22,826 nt of DNA, taken from NCBI GenBank assembly GCA_001579985.1, contig LRSR01009512.1, forward strand, positions 1-22,826, given 5' to 3'. Below the pieces are notes generated by a model. That model did no database searches. It saw only the letters and a program-made list of their open reading frames with translations, and was not told where the DNA came from. Source of the DNA: Hypsibius dujardini (taxonomy: Eukaryota > Tardigrada > Eutardigrada > Parachela > Hypsibiidae). Position 1 is the first letter of the stretch; each line of letters starts with the position of its first letter. The translations under genes and the position numbers were made by a program. Positions 10,301 through 17,430 of the stretch are shown one piece after another.

Positions 10301-10934
10301 CCGTTTACCTCAACCAACCAATCTATCGGTGAATTCAAATATTAAGGAGGGATGAACTATGCGGATCAATCGATCAATCAAGTCGACAATCGATTTCCCC
10401 GCCGACAAGCACCGAATTTTCAGTCAATAATGCGTCATTATACACTAACGCAAAGCGCTCGCACAAAAAATCATCTGAGCAAATCATTACACACTTTTGC
10501 CCAACTCGTTGGATGGTTAAATAAAAACAAAACAAAAGCCAGTCATTGACCTGATGAAAGAAATCGAAAGTCTAGCCAATTAATCAACCAATCGATCAAT
10601 CAAAAGCATACGTCTTCCTCTAGCCAATCAATTAATCAAGCAAGCAACTTGGCACACGTCTTCCACAAACGCAGTCGCGGAGGAAGCCATCTTCGCCTTA
10701 CTTGATCACTTTCAGTTCGTCCGTGTTGTGTGCGGCAAAGTCGTACAGGTCGCGGTACTCCGCCTTGGCCATGGCCTCGTGGAGGAGGATTTTCATGTCG
10801 TGGTCCTCGAACCACTGCTGTTCGATCTCGAGGAAGGTGAGCGAGCGGTGCCTGTAGACCGCGCTGACCACGCAGTTATGGATCTTCTTCCGGAAGCGAT
10901 CCTTCTCACTCGGCGTCTCCTTCGGCGTCGCCAT
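5063..10934 (-). CDS. 14-exon LOTUS-like, mostly disordered protein
   Basis: Exons in transcript order: 10934-10702, 10021-9508, 9416-9342, 9290-9219, 8185-8064, 7963-7919, 7852-7454, 7137-7018, 6929-6807, 6739-6532, 6324-6245, 6179-6123, 5714-5280, 5184-5063. All junctions are GT-AG with matching phases, giving 867 residues once the N at 9868 is disregarded. Residues about 15-90 resemble a LOTUS/OST-HTH winged helix: FRKKI, LTFLEIEQQW, EYRDLYDFAAHNTDELKV, GACIVPG. LOTUS domains occur in germline proteins such as TDRD5, TDRD7 and Oskar, but no Tudor domain is visible here. Residues 78-160 (RPNELIMSNIQLIRG, then GIHSRAIQRKLGMYH) look conserved but are unknown to me. The rest is Ser/Thr/Pro-rich with acidic motifs at 487-620 and PPPPP near residue 750. 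The first in-frame ATG at 10934 was chosen as start. Exons are well supported; the last one less so. Confidence 0.65.
5755..6060 (+). repeat. Degenerate TCTG/GGTC/CGTT microsatellite in intron
   Basis: This lies in intron 12 (5715-6122) of the 14-exon gene. Runs of TCTG are mixed with GGTC, CGTT and CCTG variants, with a clean short (TCTG) run near 5850-5872. The period is mostly four bases, and the tract looks like an older, decayed version of the repeat at 7243-7413. Confidence 0.7.
7243..7413 (+). repeat. TCTG/CCTG tetranucleotide microsatellite in intron
   Basis: About 170 bp keep a strict four-base period inside intron 7 (7138-7453). It begins with mixed units, then has nine uninterrupted TCTG units, then blocks of CCTG broken by single TCTG units. 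On the transcribed minus strand this reads CAGA/CAGG. All frames are open through it, giving false repetitive proteins. Confidence 0.9.
8396..9000. repeat. AT-rich intron tract with (AAATT)n
   Basis: This is the core of the 1,033-bp intron 8186-9218. It is dominated by TTAAAT/AATTAA words, with a near-perfect AAATT tandem run at about 8814-8836. No coding frame is visible. Composition resembles the AT-rich blocks at 13865-14165 and 19430-19640. Confidence 0.6.
9868..9868. other. Ambiguous base (N) breaking an exon frame
   Basis: With the N counted as a base, the exon at 9508-10021 is 514 bp and shifts frame at codons for AIQRK. Without it, the exon is 513 bp, the frame runs on into LGMYHH, and both ends match their neighbours' phase. 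The N is therefore most likely an assembly or consensus artefact rather than a mutation. Confidence 0.7.
10022..10701 (-). other. Intron 1 of the 14-exon gene
   Basis: The intron is bounded by a GTAAGG donor and a CTCCTCAG acceptor (minus strand). On the plus strand it holds many scattered AATCAATC and ATCAATCAA words (about 10206-10222, 10360-10385, 10575-10645), as if from an old short tandem repeat. No further exon was found in it. Confidence 0.6.
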
Positions 10935-12263
10935 ATCGCGATGGCGGGGCAATGCTAGGCGTGAGGACTCTCGCGCGAGGTGGAGGAAGTCTCGAGGGGA
11001 AGTCGGGGGTGATTTGTTGCCTCGAGGATGAGCGAGTCTCCACACTTGTCATCCACTTGTGCCTGTATTCCAGATAGCAGATAGTGTAAAGCAGAAAAAA
11101 TTGAGTTTTCACTCCGGGTTGCTCGGGAAAAGTGAAGAAATCGGGATGACGATGCTCCAAGGAGGAATGAAGATGTGAGACGTTTTTGTGAAAGCACAAG
11201 TTTTCCCTCCAGGGAGTTTCCGTGTAAAAAACCGAAAATGTTTACTACAAATCAACCATCAACCAACCCTTCTACCTCGAAATTACTACTATCCTAGAAA
11301 TCACCGCCGTGCCTGGGACAACAGTCATAACTTTTCTTTGGGAGCCGTTACCGTCATGTCAATATCCGTGGTCTTTGTAAGAACTACTTGCTTACAGAGA
11401 CTCTTGAACAGTTGAAGACGTGGGATGACATTGTTTTTGTTCATGAAATGCTGTTTTCTGATCCAATGTTTCATTGGGCTAACGTCGTGTCAATGATGCT
11501 AAAGATGTCAGTTAAATTTGAGAAAACGGTTCCTACCTTATTTATGTAGAATAAGCTATGAAGAAGCTGAAGGACTATACTGTGAATCCTGCACACTCGG
11601 ATCCTTCCAACGAATGATGACACCACTCACGATTTCCTTTATTCAGTCGTCCATTTAAGCCTGACTACACGGCCATCAAGCCATATTTGCTTCGCCTGCA
11701 GGTGGCGCACACTCCAAATTAATTACTATTTGTTTTATAATGTTTATTTATTATTCACTTACCATTTATTTAATAATCAATTTTACCTATATTATTTATT
11801 ATTGATAATCAATTTAATATTATATGTTAACTATCATTTAATATATTATTGTTTATTATTTTTATTTATTATTCATTTATTTATTGTATTATATTGTTGT
11901 AATGTTATATTTTTCATGTTTATATTTTTATGACCACTGACCAATTCTGTCAGCCATAAACAACCGACAGCTGAGTTGATGACTTATCCGTCGCATACAG
12001 GTACTACTGCTGCTCTCATTAAGAGGCCATTGGTTGTCTAGAGATAACTTGGTTGTTGCTGGCCGCCGTTTCCTGGTGCGACCTCTCGTGCTGGACGTTG
12101 TTTCGTGGAAGACACAGAGACATACGGAGGCCGACACAGTATGTGGCGGAACAGGCCAGTGGAAAGAACCTCAGTTGTTAATAATTTGTTATACAACTGT
12201 GAACGATAACGAAAACCCGTAATTTAGTCCCACGTGATCTACTGCCACATTACACAGAAGACG
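10935..12263. other. Divergent intergenic region with AT-rich block
   Basis: This separates the starts of the minus-strand LOTUS-like gene and the plus-strand Flattop-like gene, so it should hold both promoters. Positions about 11718-11930 are low-complexity TTATTTATT-type sequence. A CACGTG word lies near 12231, close upstream of the ATG at 12264. I saw no convincing TATA box for either gene. Confidence 0.45.
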
Positions 12264-14315
12264 ATGTCGATAAACTTCAGCGCCAACCAGGTGAGTTCAT
12301 CATCACATTAAGGGGGTGCATTAAGCATCATCGACTGCAATTGCGAAATTTAACCGGGTGGTTTATTGGATGCGTATAACACAATATGAGTCTGCCACAG
12401 TATGAATCTGCATTCAAAGCTAACAATCTCAACGTGTGGGAAACGGGACGAGGAAAGCTACGTGAGGATGACCTGTGTGAAAACGTAAGACATGAATGTA
12501 TTGTACCGTCCAATTCAAGTCCAATTGTGCTGTAAATTCGTACAAACAATCGGGCCAATTCCAAATTTTCTATCCGCCATTTTTTGCCTAATTTGAGCTG
12601 CTAGTAAAATTCGTTTTTTATTAACATTATCTTAGCAAAAATCAATTGGAAACCGATTGGCATCAGTCAAAACAATTCCGAGGTCAGGGGACAGAGCTAT
12701 GAGTCTTTCTTCGCACAGGACTGGAATTGCGCGCGTAGCTTTTTGGAATTGGCCCGTAGCTCCGCCCCTAAGCTCAAAAAATAGTTTGACTGATGCCAAT
12801 ATTTGCTCAATGACTTTGAAATGAGACCTTCACAAGAAAACTTTGTTTGAAATTACATACTGAGTCCCATAACACTAGCGTTCTTAGCGGCTTGACTTGG
12901 GCCAGGGAAAGGTGATGGCTATAGGCCTAGCGTAAGCCCTTTTCCGTATTCCCCGGTACAAAGTGATTATTAATTCAGAGACCCAAGGCCCGAGTTGGAT
13001 TCACGACGCCCTTCTGCGATCTGAACGGTCGCTTCACCGATCCCACCCGACGCGGCTCTAAAGAGTCCGCCTGGATGAAGTATATACCTTCGTGTCAATA
13101 ACGACACATACGAAGTTCCACTTCCTGTTTGGGACCGGCTTTTCAGAAACCAGCCGTTAGAAAAACAATTTTCGACATGAACGGCTATTCTGTTCCCAGA
13201 AAATGAAATAACTAGCAAGTGTATGTTATACACTAAGAATGCGGAGCTCGCGTATTGATAATTGGGGCAATGGGCAATGGGCAAGGATGTCACGTCAGAC
13301 ACACGGACAGCGCGTCGCCCACCCACACGGCGTGGGCGGACCGTACACGTGGGCGTGCGTACGCGTGGGCGAGGCCGGACATCAAACCGGCCACCAGCAG
13401 AGCTGAATGCAGCGCTGCGTGACGTCATACACACAGCGCGTCGTCCTCGCCCACGCGCCCACGCGGACCGTACACGTGCCCATGCGTACGCGTGGGCGTG
13501 CGTACGCGTGGGCGAGGCCGGACATCAAACCGGCCACCAGCAGAGCTGAATAAGAAATGCTTCGCTCGCTCCGCATGATAAAAATTGTGAAGATTGGAAG
13601 TCGAGAAAAAAGGATAAAACCAATCGTTACAACTATTGAATTTTATAAAAAAACGATTGATTGTTGTAGCGTACAGTCAACGACAAGACTGAGTACACAC
13701 ACACTGGAGAGTCCGGGGAATGGGCAAAAGGAGCGGGACAGGGCGTGGTTTTCAAACAATCGAACAATCAACTGCCTGACCTCCTCCTGCTCCCCCCTTT
13801 TGCCCATACCCCGGACCCTCCAGTGTACTCAATCTTGCCGTTGATTGTATGAATATTCTAACTAAGGATGGCTAAACTAAACCAAACTAAAATAATTACT
13901 TTTTGCAGAACAACGTTTTTTGTGATCAGTATTTTTAGTTTAAGCTTTTTAGTTGCTGAAAAGACTAAACTAAATCGTTAGTTATTAATGATTTACTGGG
14001 GGGGGGGGGAAACTAAAATTAGCCAGCTAATTGGATTAAAACTAAACTTGTAAATAGTATATCACTGACAGAAACAAAACCAAAAACCCTTAGTCAATAA
14101 TTTTTAATTGACTAAGAAATAATTTAGCCGACTAATTTTAGTTTATTCCGATAGTTCCAACTAACTTCCATTGATTTATTTGTAGATTTAAAGGAACGTG
14201 GAACCTTCCAAGGCAACTACCGCTGCATCCTCGACTCCTGAATCCGACGGCACGAAGGCCAGAACAGGCGGAGAAGAACAAGAGGGGCTATGAAGAGGCC
14301 GTGATACGGATTTAA
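12264..14315 (+). CDS. CFAP126: Flattop (CFAP126)-like ciliary protein
   Basis: Three coding exons: 12264-12290, 12979-13079 and 14186-14315. The junctions are CAG/GTGAGT in phase 0 and AA/GTATAT in phase 2, with acceptors AATTCAG and TTTGTAG. The 85-residue product starts MSINFSANQ, matching the SANQ start of animal Flattop, and has AWMKFKGTWNLPRQLP at residues 41-56, matching the family's W-x-x-F-x-GTW-x-x-P block. Flattop is an axonemal and basal-body protein of motile cilia, described as a microtubule inner protein. The vertebrate protein is about 177 residues; the missing part is a poorly conserved middle and the disordered C-terminal tail. The exact chaining of three phases and both family motifs makes chance unlikely. 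The role here is inferred from the family. Confidence 0.8.
12656..12800. mobile_element. 145-bp element with 16-bp perfect terminal inverted repeats
   Basis: ATTGGCATCAGTCAAA at 12656-12671 is exactly reversed at 12785-12800. The interior holds two similar GGAATTG...CGTAGCT segments and no ORF. It lies in intron 1 of the Flattop-like gene. Size and structure fit a MITE; no target-site duplication is obvious. Confidence 0.5.
13292..13551. repeat. GC-rich tandem duplication, 143-bp spacing
   Basis: A perfect 61-bp copy occurs at 13348-13408 and 13491-13551, and similarity extends upstream (GCGGACCGTACACGTG at 13336 and 13463) with a 16-bp length difference. The sequence is rich in GCGTACGC, CACGTG and GTGGGCG words and contains GGCCGG...CCGGCC. 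It sits in intron 2 of the Flattop-like gene and is far more GC-rich than its surroundings. Confidence 0.75.
13672..13849. mobile_element. 178-bp inverted-repeat element
   Basis: The left arm 13672-13730 (starting TACAGTCAACGACAAG) pairs with the right arm 13797-13849 (ending GCCGTTGATTGTA) with few mismatches. The left arm has six extra bases, a CA expansion at about 13695-13703. The 66-bp interior is non-coding. It is probably a MITE or fold-back element inserted in intron 2 of the Flattop-like gene. Confidence 0.6.
13865..14165. repeat. ACTAAA/TTTAGT-rich element with poly-G tract
   Basis: The block starts GGCTAAACTAAACC and ends with the opposite-strand counterpart (TTTAGCCGACTAATTTTAGT). 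It is full of ACTAAA and TTTAGT words and carries a G12 run at 13998-14009. The partly self-complementary ends suggest a degenerate non-autonomous repeat lying just before exon 3 of the Flattop-like gene. Confidence 0.4.
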
Positions 14316-14347
14316 CTAGTGACCCGAGTGTTTTAATTGTTCTAGTA

Positions 14348-14353
14348 ATTAAA
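14348..14353 (+). terminator. Poly(A) signal for the Flattop-like gene
   Basis: ATTAAA, the common variant signal, lies 33 bp after the stop. It is followed at 14362-14391 by a GT-rich stretch (TTGTGTAG, TTTTGTGTTTGTG) as expected for a downstream element. Confidence 0.5.
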
Positions 14354-15054
14354 TTCGGAAATCTTGTGTAGATAGTATTTTGTGTTTGTGACGGGCGTCT
14401 ATCGATGTCATAGCATAGCCGATAGCATTTTGTGAGATCTACAGTTTTTTTGGGCAGAATTTGCAGACAAGTAAAGAAAAAACTTTTTAATTACTCAATG
14501 GTCTATCACTACGTTGTGCGAGTAAAAGTGAGATAGCCTTAATTGCTTTCTCAAAAAGAGACTTTTAACCACATATTGTCTCTGAGCACCGCTTAGCATC
14601 TGGCTTATTTGAAGCGCCCTGAAACGCGCTCCTGCTGGAAGATACGCGTGGGGGCCTGAGCGGTAAGCTGTTGGAGTCGCATCATGTTGTTGTCAGTTGG
14701 CAATCAAGCCGCTGCACTGCGACATACATTCTTCCCGGCTGGAAAATCCTTTGATGTTTCCGTTGCAGCCTAACACGACAAATTTATTCTTTCTTGTCTG
14801 TCTATCTGTTTAAAAACTGGGTCCAGAATTAATCCTATTTTCCTGATCCTTTTTAACCGTGTGGTATAACGGTTAGAAATGCTAAACTGTGTGTGTCTTT
14901 TTGTGCCCCACATCAATGTGTAGGCGTATATCTGCAGAATATGCAGATTAGTGCGGACCGCCTATGCCTCAAACTGTCCTATACAGAAGTGCTAAGCAAC
15001 TCGCTAAGTCAGCTGTATCGTAGAGGGATTTCAGTTCAAAATAATGTCTAAATT
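14354..15054. other. Intergenic, no gene supported
   Basis: No frame above 60 codons is open here on either strand. A tRNA A-box-like string occurs at 14861-14877 without a matching B box or cloverleaf. Confidence 0.5.
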
Positions 15055-15903
15055 ATGACATTCAGAGACATACATTTTTTTGCAGTATTATGTGCTGCTG
15101 ACCTAGCTGTACTACATGGTTTTCCTTGAAACATAACCCGGTTAAACGTAAAGTCAGATGATCAGATTGATGAACAATAATCCTTTGAAGACCCGCAGTC
15201 GTTATTCCGACCGAAAGAAATTATATACGCCCAAGTCATTCTTGGATGTTAACGGATTCATCCTCACTAGCATCAGCTGGTTTCTGTGGCTGTCACATTA
15301 TTGGCAAAGTGGTACTAGTACAAAATGCATTTGCTGACCTAGTCTTTGAGCCTTTTAAAAATGTCGAAACTCTTTCATCGAAGTGGCTTTCAATTTTCAG
15401 CGGAAGCTTCACGGTGCTACGTCTGCAGTGATAACATCACTGCGGATGAGGAATTCTCCTGCATCACAGGCAATGTTGCAATTCTCGCTAAACATGCACG
15501 AGAATGCCAGCAGAATGAAACTGCATGTCGTACTCGCAAACGACTCGACGTCGGCGGCAACATAGTAAACGAACGTAAGAGCACATTCACGTAAGAGCAT
15601 ATTCTCGCTAAAGCACAACTGTTTAACTATTTAAAGTTTGTGGTAGAGCTCACGTTCTTTCGGGAGTGCGCGAACCCCAAAAGCAAAACCTTTCCTGGAC
15701 CATGTTTTGCGTCACTGGAGGACAAGTTTGAGACATGTTATTGTGATGGGGATTTATGCAACAGTCGTGCGGATCCCAATGGTTCACGGAAAAGAGGCCC
15801 CAAAAAGAACGGCACGTCTAACGCAAGATCGATCTATTTGCGGGACGTGCTAATACTAATCTGGGCTATTGTCTTCCCTCACTGCTTCAACCAATCAAAA
15901 TAA
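15055..15903 (+). CDS. Ly6/LU-domain protein, probably GPI-anchored
   Basis: Two exons are well supported: 15401-15574 and 15647-15903, joined in phase 1 by a GTAAGA donor and a GTGGTAG acceptor over a 72-bp intron. They encode ten cysteines in Ly6/uPAR order: RCYVC, SC, EC, AC, then EC, PC, and the terminal TCYCDGDLCN, whose final Cys-Asn is a family hallmark. The three-finger fold acts outside the cell, often as a receptor or channel modulator. NIT, NET and NGT are possible N-glycosylation sites. A hydrophobic C-terminus (VLILIWAIVF) after a basic, small-residue linker suggests GPI anchoring. The first exon is less certain: 15055-15118 encodes a signal-like start (MTFRDIHFFAVLCAADLAVL) and ends in phase 1 at a weak GTTTTC donor. 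The model gives 164 residues. Confidence 0.75.
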
Positions 15904-16065
15904 TGAAAATACTTGGCGTTTTTGCCAGAGATGTTATTTATGAAATTTAGCTCTTGCTACGCTACCTGGCGCATTTTACGCGTTATGAAATTTTTCCATG
16001 CAGCTGGCGTACGTACCCGAACGATTTTAAAAGAAATGTGTACAGTAAATATTTAGAGATAGACC

Positions 16066-16071
16066 AATAAA
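16066..16071 (+). terminator. Poly(A) signal for the Ly6-like gene
   Basis: AATAAA lies 163 bp downstream of the stop at 15903, in the correct orientation. It is the first canonical signal after the coding region. Confidence 0.5.
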
Positions 16072-16356
16072 GTTTTACAAAAAATCCAATGGGCGGCGAA
16101 GCAGAGCTGACCCATTTGGGAGTCACGGCAAACATAGATAGTGAGCAATGATAAACTTCAGAAGTCGGAGGTGGGAAGTAGTAAGTCGATCTAAATTCTT
16201 TTCCCACCATCTATCCACCAAGTGCCACTCAGGCGATCTTATTTAGTCGCACAACATGATAAACAAAAGTATACATGTAGTACACACAAATAAGAAGAGA
16301 ACCAGACTGACCAGTGGCGATTCAGCAATGAACAACCAATAAGAACAAGAGTACAC

Positions 16357-16392
16357 TAGCAATCGATGCGATCGATGGAAAGTCCGAGGAGC
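16357..16392. repeat. 36-bp dispersed repeat, copy 1
   Basis: This is the partner of 21430-21465, with four substitutions. No similarity was seen beyond the 36 bp on either side, so it may be a fragment of a larger repeat family. Confidence 0.55.
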
Positions 16393-16894
16393 TCAGTCAA
16401 TTGCAGATTTTAACTATTATTGAGCGAACTTTCTAAAATTTCGAAACACTCGTGTTGAATGAAGTAAGTCCGGAATTAAAATTCGAACGCTCGAACTTGA
16501 TATACCAGGTAAAACTCCCAATGCTGCGCAAGTTCGGGAATGGTATAAATGCCGTGTTTGTATTCTTTTCTCTCATTGTTTGTCGATGTTTTGAATACCA
16601 GCAATAAATCAGACAGGCAGTTGTGACAATAATTTAGAGAAAAAAATGAAAATTCAATTTTTTAAAAATGAAAAACGAAAAAGAAACCTTGTGGCTATTT
16701 CAGTTGATGTACGTCACAATTTTTATGCACTGCACTGCAACTTACAGGACCGCTACTCGGTCTAAAAATGGTTAACTAGACTAAAATAGGGCATATCTTG
16801 ACCATACGAGTTGCATTGAAGATGATACTGCGCATGTGCAGTTTGAGAAGAAACGAAATTCCACGAAAACCAAAAAACAAGAACCAGGCGAAAA

Positions 16895-16985
16895 GATAGA
16901 CAGACAGACAGACAAACACAGACACGCAAACAGACAGATGCATATACAGACAGAAAAAGAAACAGAAACAGACTTACAGACTCCA
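16895..16985 (+). repeat. ACAG-type microsatellite
   Basis: Runs of ACAG/ACAGAC are interspersed with ACAA and GAAACAG units. Orientation is opposite to the TCTG repeats inside the minus-strand genes. Frames through it give artificial Cys/Val/Ser-rich or Gln/Thr/Asp-rich peptides. Confidence 0.7.
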
Positions 16986-17117
16986 CAAGTACACAAACAA
17001 ATACCGATAAAAACGAACAACCAACCAAAGACAATTGCAATTGTGAGGGAGCGGAATTCAATTCGCGCGTGGCGCGAGGGTGCTGCTAGTAATGTATATT
17101 CGTTTTGTTGTTGGATA

Positions 17118-17123
17118 TTTATT
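17118..17123 (-). terminator. Candidate poly(A) signal for CNNM gene
   Basis: TTTATT reads AATAAA on the minus strand, about 310 bp beyond the stop codon at 17431. It is a reasonable 3' end, not confirmed by a clear downstream element. Confidence 0.35.
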
Positions 17124-17430
17124 ATTAGCGATCCAAATTCTGGATTCAAAATTAATGAGTTTTGAGGTTCAAGCTCAATTCGGTAAGTCATTTTCTTTGA
17201 CCAAAAATTATCTTTTTTTGCATATGTACGGTACAATCATTTGAAACCAATTTAAAACAGCTTAAAAAACAATTTTTTAGCAAATCATCAAATCAGAAAT
17301 TAGTATCTAGTCGGCTTGACGTGGTTCAGCGTTCCTTTTTTCGTTTTTACCTGTCGTTCTCATTTTTTTCCCAATTGCCAGAATACAAAAGCCAAAAGAC
17401 CTGGTTTTTCACGAAATCCATATTTCGTGT

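Larger units (their letters stand above)
16072..17117. other. Tail-to-tail intergenic region
   Basis: This separates the ends of the Ly6-like and CNNM genes. It contains a CAGA-type microsatellite (16895-16985), one copy of a 36-bp dispersed repeat (16357-16392) and a segment near 16657-16730 that resembles 1080-1155. No gene was found. Confidence 0.5.

Noticed and set aside
12970-13576. Arg/Thr-rich frames on both strands near 13,300
   Set aside because: They derive from the GC-rich duplication; on the plus strand only 12979-13079 is supported, as a Flattop exon.
14861-14877. tRNA A-box-like string (GTGGTATAACGGTTAGA)
   Set aside because: No B box at proper distance and no acceptor, anticodon or T-arm pairing could be found.
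15346-15400. In-frame ATGs directly upstream of the Ly6 exon as its start
   Set aside because: The peptide lacks a signal sequence, and a clear polypyrimidine-AG acceptor lies at 15400, so the start should be in an upstream exon.
16762-17236. Minus-strand frames with Cys/Val/Phe-rich repeats resembling membrane proteins
   Set aside because: The hydrophobic stretch comes from the ACAG microsatellite read in antisense.
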